Shown in pieces: positions 39,431-45,884 of a DNA stretch of 45,884 nt. The DNA comes from Deltaproteobacteria bacterium (GTDB lineage Bacteria > Desulfobacterota > B13-G15 > RBG-16-54-18). A program made the position numbers and the translations under genes. The stretch spans positions 1 through 45,884 of the forward strand of contig JAFDHG010000033.1 of the NCBI GenBank assembly GCA_019308925.1, written 5' to 3'. How positions within the stretch are numbered: position 1 is the stretch's first letter; the number at the start of each line of letters is the position of its first letter. The notes under the pieces were generated by a model. The model was not told where the DNA came from and did not search any database. It saw only the letters and a program-made list of their open reading frames with translations.

Positions 39431-40609
39431 ATGGAGAGAAGGGCAAAGTTTGAACCGGCACAGCGCCTCAAGGAGCTCCCCCCATATGTCTTTGCCGAGA
39501 TCGAGGCGAAGAAAAAGGAGCTGGAGGCCAGAGGTATAGAGATCATAGACCTGGGCAGGGGAGACCCCGACCTTCCCACCCCCCCACATATCGTCCAACG
39601 GCTCAAGGAGGCCTTAAAGACCCCAGATTTCAACCGCTATCCCTCCTATGTTGGGCTTACGGAGTTCCGCCGGGCTGCGGCCCGCTGGTATAAAAAGAGG
39701 TTTGGCGTATCCTTCGATCCAGAGACTGAGGTCGTCTCCCTCATCGGCTCCAAAGAAGGGGTGGCCCATGCCCCTCTAGCATATATTGACCAGGGAGATA
39801 TCGCCTTGTTTCCTGACCCCTGTTTCCCGATCTTTTATACCTCTATCCTCTTTGCCAAGGGAAGGCCTTATCCCATGCCGTTGTTGGAGAAAAACGACTT
39901 TGTCCCCGACCTGGGCCAGATCCCACAGGAGGTAACTGAGGCGGCCAATTTGCTTTCCATAAACTATCCCAACAACCCTACAGCAGGGGTGGCCTCCAAA
40001 GAGTTTTTCCGAGATGTTGTCCGCTTTGCCAAGAAGTACCACCTTGTTGTGGTCCAGGACCTGGCCTATTCGGAGATCTACTACGATGATCATTACATCC
40101 CCAGCTTCTTTGAGGTGGACGGGGCCATGGATGTGGGGATCGAGTTTCACTCCCTCTCCAAGACCTACAATATGGCTGGTTGGCGCATTGGGTTTGCGGT
40201 GGGCAATGCCGAATTATTGCGCTACCTGGTCTTGGTGAAGACCAACATAGATGCGGGCATCTTCGAACCGATCCAGTTGGCTGGGGTAGAAGCCCTTGAG
40301 GGTGATCAATCGGGTGTTGACGAGCTGCGCAGGATATACCACCGACGCAGAGATATCCTGGCGGCTGGGCTGCGCCAGGCAGGACTCGATTTCAGGCTCC
40401 CTCAGGCCACCTTTTATTTCTGGGTGCGGGTACCCTCTGGGCACACCTCAGCCTCCTTTGCCGATCACCTCCTGGATGAGGCAGGGATTATGGTAACCCC
40501 AGGGCACGGCTTTGGCCAATACGGAGAGGGATACATCCGCCTCTCCTTCACTGTCCCAGATGAGGAGCTTCAGGAGGCCGTCAACCGATTGGCAAAGATT
40601 AAGGTGTAG
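39431..40609 (+). CDS. Class I aminotransferase, LL-diaminopimelate aminotransferase-like
   Basis: The start at 39431 has GGAGGTGA nine bases ahead. The 392-residue product shows LGRGDPDLPTPPHI, YPSYVGLTEFRRA, LIGSKEGVAHAPLA, NYPNNPTAGV and the PLP-lysine motif FHSLSKTYNMAGWRIGF (Lys244). The GSKEGxAH and FHSLSKTYNM patterns are those of DapL, which makes LL-diaminopimelate from tetrahydrodipicolinate. However the gene is behind a tyrosine-type attenuator, which would fit an aromatic aminotransferase. The fold family is sure; the substrate is not. Confidence 0.88.
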   Translation: MERRAKFEPAQRLKELPPYVFAEIEAKKKELEARGIEIIDLGRGDPDLPTPPHIVQRLKEALKTPDFNRYPSYVGLTEFRRAAARWYKKRFGVSFDPETEVVSLIGSKEGVAHAPLAYIDQGDIALFPDPCFPIFYTSILFAKGRPYPMPLLEKNDFVPDLGQIPQEVTEAANLLSINYPNNPTAGVASKEFFRDVVRFAKKYHLVVVQDLAYSEIYYDDHYIPSFFEVDGAMDVGIEFHSLSKTYNMAGWRIGFAVGNAELLRYLVLVKTNIDAGIFEPIQLAGVEALEGDQSGVDELRRIYHRRRDILAAGLRQAGLDFRLPQATFYFWVRVPSGHTSASFADHLLDEAGIMVTPGHGFGQYGEGYIRLSFTVPDEELQEAVNRLAKIKV

Positions 40610-40673
40610 GTTATTTATGTGTATGAATGGGATGTTGTTGAATGGGTTGGATTACTCTTTAACAACGCTTGGG

Positions 40674-40706
40674 TGCCTTAGAGATAGCAGCCGAAGAAAC
40701 TCTCAT
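40674..40706 (+). repeat. Direct repeat copy 1 (33 bp)
   Basis: TGCCTTAGAGATAGCAG and CCGAAGAAACTCTCAT make a 33-base unit matching 45053-45085 at 29 positions. It lies between the aminotransferase and the radical SAM gene. No gene is supported in it. Confidence 0.6.
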
Positions 40707-40756
40707 TCCCCTTCCACTCCTTTGGGAGTAGAGAAGTTTTTTGTAAGGAGTGAGTT

Positions 40757-41815
40757 ATGTATGAGCAGGGAGTCATCAGGCCGCCCAGCGAAGCATCGAG
40801 CTTATTAGTACGGGTGACGCGAAATTGTCCCTGGAACAGGTGTCTTTTTTGTCCTGCATACAAAGGGACGACCTTTTCCAAAAGGAGCGTTGAGGAAGTT
40901 ATAAGAGATATCGATTCCATGGCCGAGGACTATGGCCCCAATGCCGATATGATCACAACGGCATTCTTGCAGGATGCGGACAGTCTGATCATTTCAACTG
41001 CAGAATTAGTGTCAATCATTGAGCATCTTAAAAAAAAGTTTCCCAAGGTTACCCATGTAACTACATATGCCCGCACAAAGACTATGAAGAGAAAGAACGT
41101 CGATGACTATAAACAGCTCAAGGAGGCGGGTTTGACGAGGATCCATACGGGCATGGAAAGTGGGTCTGCCACTGTATTGGAGATGGTACGAAAGGGATCG
41201 ATCCCTGAGGATATCGTAGCTGGAGGTCTTCGGGTTATGGAGGCCGGTATTTCGCTTTCAGAGTACATCATGCCGGGCCTTGGAGGGCAAACCTTGAGCA
41301 CAGAACACGCCCTTGAGACCGCCAAGCTGCTTAATACGATTAGACCGGACCACATCAGAGTACGCACCTTTGCCATGCACCCAGAGTCACCCATGAAAAA
41401 GATGGTTGAGGATGGGACATTTGTCCCGATGAGTGATGATGAGATTGTGGCTGAGATACGGTTACTCGTCGCTAACCTCGACGAGATGCACAGCTATTTT
41501 CACTGCGGTGATTTCAGTTTAAACCTCTTGATGCAGGTTGATGGATATCTTGACCGCCAAAAAAGTGCGATGTTGGAAGAGCTGGACGCATTTCTCTCGT
41601 TGACCAAAGAGCAGAAACAGGCCTATTCCCTTTTGCAGCGTTCGTATCCTGCCTTCCAGCAACCGATCGAGGCAGTCAAGGATGAGAAGGTGCTGAAACA
41701 GGTGTTGCGCGAAATTGAAAGATTGGAAAAGAAAGGCGAGGAAGGGTTCAATAAATACATACAGATGCTTATGTCCTATCAATTACCACAACCACAGACC
41801 GATAACTGGACGTAA
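40757..41815 (+). CDS. Radical SAM protein with a CX4CX2C motif
   Basis: The 352-residue product has NCPWNRCLFCPAYKG (Cys24, 29, 32), so the spacing is CX4CX2C and not the usual CX3CX2C. GLTRIHTGMESGS and SLSEYIMPGLGG are patterns of the HemN/elongator-like radical SAM group. The C-terminal quarter is helical and lacks a known accessory domain. The start has AAGGAG ahead. The reaction is unknown. The 295 bases downstream to the next gene hold no supportable feature. Confidence 0.85.
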   Translation: MYEQGVIRPPSEASSLLVRVTRNCPWNRCLFCPAYKGTTFSKRSVEEVIRDIDSMAEDYGPNADMITTAFLQDADSLIISTAELVSIIEHLKKKFPKVTHVTTYARTKTMKRKNVDDYKQLKEAGLTRIHTGMESGSATVLEMVRKGSIPEDIVAGGLRVMEAGISLSEYIMPGLGGQTLSTEHALETAKLLNTIRPDHIRVRTFAMHPESPMKKMVEDGTFVPMSDDEIVAEIRLLVANLDEMHSYFHCGDFSLNLLMQVDGYLDRQKSAMLEELDAFLSLTKEQKQAYSLLQRSYPAFQQPIEAVKDEKVLKQVLREIERLEKKGEEGFNKYIQMLMSYQLPQPQTDNWT

Positions 41816-42110
41816 AATAAATTGCGAAAAGTTAATATTATTGAATCAGGGTTAAATTACTCTGTCAACAACATCCCCTTTTCACCCCCCATATCAAGAC
41901 GCAACTCTCATTTTCTTCCCAATAAAATTTCGAAAATCAAGACCTTATTCCCAACGATTTCTTCTACTTCCCTGATATGCTGAAAAAATATGAATACTTC
42001 TACCCAGAAACGCAAGTTTTCATGTTGCCAATCCGGTCAGTTCTGTATATACTCCTTCAATGTTCTTGTCATTTTCCGAGATTGTTGGCCTTTAGAGAGG
42101 AGATGATAAA

Positions 42111-44957
42111 ATGAGAGAGCAGACAGGACTTTTCCGAGTGGTTATTGCAGTCATAGTGATTCTCATTGTGCTGGGTGCGTTGGCCTCGAGCTTTTATACG
42201 GTTTGGCTTTGGTTTCAGAACCTACAGTTTTCCTCAGTGTTTCTTACCATGGTGATCTCAAAAATTCTGATTGGCCTGGCTGCCGTACTGGTTTTTCTCC
42301 TGGTCGTGGGGATCAATTATTATGTTGCCCGACTCTACGTGAAAAAGACCCATCCTGTAAGTGATGGAGAGGGCGGGATTTCTGTAGAAGGTCTTCCCAT
42401 CAGTGAAAGGGGGATCCGCTGGGCCATTGGGGCCTTTCTCATCATTGTTGCCCTGATGATAGGCAGCGCTGCCTCCACAAAGTGGAGTATGATCCTACTC
42501 TATTTTCACCCCAAGTCATTCGGGATCTCTGATCCCATCTTCGGCCGGGATGTGGCATTTTATGTTTTTTCTTTGCCTTTCTACCTGTTTCTGAAGAACT
42601 GGCTCATAGGCTTTGTGGTTTTTTCTGGTGTGGTTGCCATCCTGGTATATAGCAGGGGGAACCTCATACATATGGAGGTGGGAACCATCCAGGCCCAGGA
42701 CCAAAAGGTGCAGCTACCTAGCAAATTGAGAATAGATTCGTCCGTAAGGAAGCACTTGTCCATTCTGGGGATGATCATAGCTGCCCTTTTGGTATGGGGA
42801 TACTGGCTGAAAGTCTACCAGCTTATGTACTCAACAGGGGGGCCGGCCTTTGGAGCGAGCTATACGGATATTCACGTGCAATTGGTAGCGTACAGAATTC
42901 TGATGGTAGTCCTTGGAGCTTTTGCCATCTTCCTGGCAGTAAACATGGTCCTGCAAAGGAGGGGCGTTCTTTTGGTTGGCCTGGCAGTAATCCTCGGAGC
43001 CATGGTGGTGGCCAGCTTCATCATTCCGTCTATCGTGCAGAATTTCGTCGTGAAACCTAATGAACTTGATATGGAAAGACCATACATCGCCTATAACATC
43101 GAAAATACTCGCAGGGCTTATAACCTCGACAGAATCGAGGAGGAGGATTTCATCGTCGATGAAAATCTCACCATGGCGGACATCGTGAAAAACAGGTTGA
43201 CCATCGAAAATATTCGGATCTGGGACGAACGACCCCTGAAGGAAACGTACCAGCAACTCCAGTCGATTCGGCTGTATTATGATTTTTCAGGTATTGACGT
43301 GGACCGCTATATTCTCGATGGTCAGTATCGGCAGGTGACCCTCTCGGCCCGTGAAATCTCTGTGGATCAGTTACCTCGCCAGGCGAAAACATGGGTGAAC
43401 AGGCACCTGAAGTTTACTCACGGCTATGGACTGGCTCTGAGTCCTGTCAACCAGGTCACCCAGGAGGGGCTCCCAAATTTGTTGATCAAGGATCTCCCCC
43501 CCGTGACCCGGGGCATTGAAGTCAAGCGACCCGAGATCTATTATGGAGAGAAGACGAAAAACTACGTCATTGTTCAGACGAAGGAAGAAGAGTTTGATTA
43601 CCCCAAAGGAGACAGCAATGTCTATACGACGTATCAGGGGGATGGAGGGGTTCCCATCAATTCTTTCCTGAGAAGGCTTCTCTTCGCGATCACTTTCAGG
43701 AGTACGGATATTCTCTTTACCGGTTATCTAACACCGCAAAGCCGGATCATGTTTTATCGGCCCATCGACAAACGCGTGAAAAAGATTGCCCCCTTTCTCC
43801 GGTTCGACCGGGACCCTTATCTGGTCATTGCCGACGGGCATCTCTTCTGGATCCTCGACGCCTACACCACAACACCCATGTATCCCTATTCCTCCAGGAT
43901 GTCGAAAAAATTCGGTTTGGAAATCAACTACATACGGAATTCGGTCAAGGCCGTTGTCAATGCCTACACGGGCAAGGTTGACCTCTATGTTATAGATGAG
44001 GCCGATCCGATCATTGGGAGTTTCATGGAGATCTTTCCGGATCTGTTTCGACCCATAGATGAAATGCCCGAGTCTCTAAAATCTCATATTCGCTACCCGA
44101 GAGACCTTTTTGATATTCAGGCGGCCATGTACCGATCTTACCATATGCAGGATGTGCAGGTTTTTTACAATCAAGAAGACCTCTGGGAGATTCCTAATGA
44201 ACTCTACGCCGATACCCAGCAAGAGATGGTACCTTATTACATCATCATCAAGCCGCCGGGCGAGAAGCGTGAAGAATTTCTCCTGATGCTTCCCTTTACA
44301 CCTTCCAAGAAGGCCAACATGATTGCCTGGCTTGCGGCGCGAAGCGATATGCCTAACTATGGAGATCTTTTAGTTTACAAGCTCCCAAAGGACAAGCTTG
44401 CCTTCGGTCCCATGCAGGTGGAAGCCAGGGTGGATCAACAGACTGAAATTTCTCGCGAATTGACCCTTTGGGGACAGATGGGCTCACGAGTTATTCGGGG
44501 GAACCTCATGGCAATCCCCATCGAGAAGTCCTTCCTCTACGTGGAGCCTGTCTACCTGCAGGCCAGCCAGGAATCAAAACCAGAGGTTGAAACCCCTGGA
44601 AGAATGGCAAGACCCTCTATGGGCCGACCGGAAAGGCCCACACGGAGCATTGCCCTTCCCGAGTTGAAGCGGGTGATTGTGGCCTATGGCAACGAAGTGG
44701 TCATGAGAGAGGATCTGGCTGGCGCACTGGCCGCAATCTTTGAAGAAATGGAGCTTCCCAAAGAGGTCATGCCAGGGGAAAGGGTAGAGAAGAGATCGAT
44801 CCAGGATCTGATCGTTTCTGCCCTGGACCAATACAAGACAGCTCAGAAATACCTGAAGGCAGGGGACTGGGCAGGATACGGACAGGCACTCGAAAAAATG
44901 GAAGAGATACTGGAGGAGCTTGCTCAGGCAGGTAAAAGCGTCCCATCCAAAAGGTGA
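42111..44957 (+). CDS. UPF0182 (COG1615) large membrane protein
   Basis: The 948-residue product has about seven membrane helices in the first 300 residues and a long extracytoplasmic domain. Typical patterns are RDVAFYVFSLPFYLFLKNWL, AYNIENTRRAYNLDRIEE, LKFTHGYGLALSPVNQVT and GYLTPQSRIMFYRPIDKRV. The C-terminus holds a coiled segment (ALDQYKTAQKYLKAGDWAGY; ALEKMEEILEEL). UPF0182 proteins are widely found and without a known function. The start has GAGGAG ahead. It forms a single gene unit. Confidence 0.92.
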   Translation: MREQTGLFRVVIAVIVILIVLGALASSFYTVWLWFQNLQFSSVFLTMVISKILIGLAAVLVFLLVVGINYYVARLYVKKTHPVSDGEGGISVEGLPISERGIRWAIGAFLIIVALMIGSAASTKWSMILLYFHPKSFGISDPIFGRDVAFYVFSLPFYLFLKNWLIGFVVFSGVVAILVYSRGNLIHMEVGTIQAQDQKVQLPSKLRIDSSVRKHLSILGMIIAALLVWGYWLKVYQLMYSTGGPAFGASYTDIHVQLVAYRILMVVLGAFAIFLAVNMVLQRRGVLLVGLAVILGAMVVASFIIPSIVQNFVVKPNELDMERPYIAYNIENTRRAYNLDRIEEEDFIVDENLTMADIVKNRLTIENIRIWDERPLKETYQQLQSIRLYYDFSGIDVDRYILDGQYRQVTLSAREISVDQLPRQAKTWVNRHLKFTHGYGLALSPVNQVTQEGLPNLLIKDLPPVTRGIEVKRPEIYYGEKTKNYVIVQTKEEEFDYPKGDSNVYTTYQGDGGVPINSFLRRLLFAITFRSTDILFTGYLTPQSRIMFYRPIDKRVKKIAPFLRFDRDPYLVIADGHLFWILDAYTTTPMYPYSSRMSKKFGLEINYIRNSVKAVVNAYTGKVDLYVIDEADPIIGSFMEIFPDLFRPIDEMPESLKSHIRYPRDLFDIQAAMYRSYHMQDVQVFYNQEDLWEIPNELYADTQQEMVPYYIIIKPPGEKREEFLLMLPFTPSKKANMIAWLAARSDMPNYGDLLVYKLPKDKLAFGPMQVEARVDQQTEISRELTLWGQMGSRVIRGNLMAIPIEKSFLYVEPVYLQASQESKPEVETPGRMARPSMGRPERPTRSIALPELKRVIVAYGNEVVMREDLAGALAAIFEEMELPKEVMPGERVEKRSIQDLIVSALDQYKTAQKYLKAGDWAGYGQALEKMEEILEELAQAGKSVPSKR

Positions 44958-45052
44958 TATCTCCATACCTCTGTAGATTTGCGAGGGGAAGGGTAAGATA
45001 AATGGGTACCTCCCGCAATTTTTCTCTTTAACTACCCTTGAGTGCCCTTGAA

Positions 45053-45085
45053 TGCCTTGGAGATAGCAGACGAAGAAATTCACAT
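45053..45085 (+). repeat. Direct repeat copy 2 (33 bp)
   Basis: TGCCTTGGAGATAGCAG and ACGAAGAAATTCACAT, matching 40674-40706 at 29 of 33 positions. Upstream CTCTTTAAC also recurs. It lies between the UPF0182 gene and the DUF4019 gene. Confidence 0.6.
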
Positions 45086-45180
45086 AATTTGATGTTCCAG
45101 GAGCATCAAGGTTTGTCTGCCTTGGCATGTGACCCCCTTTTCCCTCCTAACGGTCGGCTGCATCCGCTGGTTGGGTGTTT

Positions 45181-45603
45181 CTATTTCATGTAGTACCCTG
45201 AAACCCGCCACTTCCCGTCTCTATCCACCATAGGGGTGACAGTCTCAATGGCAGATTTCTTGTTCTCAAAGGAGGCCCTGAACTGGATCACAACATACTC
45301 TCCATCCGGGGCTCCTGGCAAAGAGGTACAATAGCGCTTTGATTTGAGTTCTCTTGAGATGTTTTTCCCTAAAGGCCTTCTCAATGCTTGCATCGTCTGT
45401 TGCCATTGCTCTTTGGACACGGCTGTCTTGAAGAACTCGGCTGCCTCATCCCAGCTTTCCCCATACCTTTCGGCATCTACGAGCGTGAGCCAAGATTGCG
45501 CCGCTTTTATGGCTACCTTTTCCGCCTGCGGATTGGTTGATGAGCCGCAACTGAGAATGCTGAGGATTCCGATTGTCAGCAGAACCGCGATGACCCTTTT
45601 CAT
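45181..45603 (-). CDS. DUF4019 lipoprotein
   Basis: The 140-residue product has a lipoprotein signal with LSCGSS (Cys19) and the DUF4019 pattern AAQSWLTLVDAERYGESWDEAA, then VSKEQWQQTMQALRRPLG and YVVIQFRASFENKKSAIETV. Length is normal. The function of the family is unknown. The stop is near the convergent UPF0182 gene. Confidence 0.85.
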   Translation of the reverse strand: MKRVIAVLLTIGILSILSCGSSTNPQAEKVAIKAAQSWLTLVDAERYGESWDEAAEFFKTAVSKEQWQQTMQALRRPLGKNISRELKSKRYCTSLPGAPDGEYVVIQFRASFENKKSAIETVTPMVDRDGKWRVSGYYMK

Positions 45604-45816
45604 TGCAATCTCCTTTCTCGCGCCCCACGCCAGAGCTATGTTGCGGGTAGACAGCGAAGCTGTTAGCCGTCAGTTTCAGTGAGTAGTTAGGCCGATTGAA
45701 TATTTCATTTATTAAATGTCAGGACAGACCTTAATCTTAGGCCTCTTCTCTTCATGAATTATATTATTACATGAGTCAAGAGCAGACTTGATAATCATAT
45801 AAAGGGCACCTCCTGT

Positions 45817-45884
45817 CCCATCGCAAAAATGATAAAGTACGATGCGATGGGGGAAATAGACAGTTAATTAACCAAAAGGAGGTG
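45817..45884 (+). promoter_or_regulatory. Hairpin and ribosome binding site of a gene beyond the window
   Basis: CCCATCGC/GCGATGGG (45817-45824 with 45844-45851) is an 8-bp stem with a 19-base loop. The window ends in AAAAGGAGGTG, a strong ribosome binding site, so a plus-strand gene should begin a few bases past the edge. The stretch 45604-45816 holds no supportable gene. Confidence 0.5.

Noticed and set aside
44574-45128. Minus-strand frame of 184 codons overlapping the end of the UPF0182 gene
   Set aside because: No start signal and no recognisable domain; it is the shadow of the UPF0182 C-terminus plus intergenic DNA.
1-45884. CRISPR array, prophage, transposase or integrase
   Set aside because: No regularly spaced repeats and no recombinase, capsid or transposase motifs were found on either strand.

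Overview
The window reads as the chromosome of an anaerobic bacterium that is probably Desulfobacterota-like (former Deltaproteobacteria); this is inferred from gene content, not from a marker gene. The signs are two FeoAB systems, an anaerobic heme-opening radical SAM enzyme, a double-cubane-cluster protein with its activase, a NapH-like Fe-S membrane protein, an FmdE protein, DapL-type aminotransferase and DUF3793, DUF2325 and DUF454 proteins. No rRNA, tRNA, CRISPR array, prophage or transposase was seen. Most genes up to about 39 kb lie on the minus strand; the right end is mostly on the plus strand.

Layout. (1) 1-6.5 kb, minus: an unfinished gene, a metal/heme-chelate binding protein, a frameshifted methyltransferase, a Slp lipoprotein, a DUF454 protein, a HutW/ChuW heme radical SAM enzyme and small membrane proteins. 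(2) 6.8-11.6 kb, minus: a tight five-gene operon with a periplasmic membrane-anchored protein, a NapH-like quinol/Fe-S protein, a double-cubane-cluster reductase homologue, its ATPase activator and a CcdA/TauE-like membrane protein. (3) 12-16.6 kb, minus: a TPR protein, remnants, a DUF4198 protein and a TonB-dependent receptor. (4) 16.9-19.9 kb, minus: TonB, ExbD, ExbB and a secreted protein with 18 calcium-loop-like repeats. (5) 20.1-27.4 kb, minus: an iron island with a DtxR-FeoA fusion regulator, FeoA proteins, a FeoB whose conserved cysteine codon is an in-frame TGA, a Cys-rich small protein, a DUF2325 protein broken by a frameshift, a DUF4198 protein and two copies of an unnamed 102-104 aa protein. 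(6) 27.9-31.7 kb: a ferredoxin, a DUF3793 protein and a second FeoA-FeoA-FeoB operon. (7) 31.8-39 kb: a PilZ protein, a papain-like peptidase, and an ABC transporter of the peptide/nickel family coupled to an FmdE protein. (8) 39.2-45.9 kb: an aminotransferase behind a tyrosine-rich leader peptide and attenuator, a radical SAM protein, a UPF0182 membrane protein and a DUF4019 lipoprotein.

How the parts fit. Regions 3 to 6 look like one metal-acquisition system: an outer-membrane receptor powered by ExbBD-TonB, periplasmic DUF4198 proteins, and FeoAB for ferrous iron across the inner membrane. A DtxR-type regulator sits among at least four similar inverted repeats (TTAG...CTAA), three of which overlap the -10 element of a TTGACA/T promoter.

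The strongest candidates for undescribed biology are: the TGA-containing, possibly selenocysteine FeoB (21638-24139); a repeated, covarying RNA element with its own terminator (near 16.6, 20.0 and 25.8-25.95 kb); a complete tyrosine-codon ribosome-mediated attenuator before an aminotransferase (39267-39418); and the NapH/double-cubane-cluster operon (6781-11582). All family names come from reading the protein sequences by eye; no database search was run.
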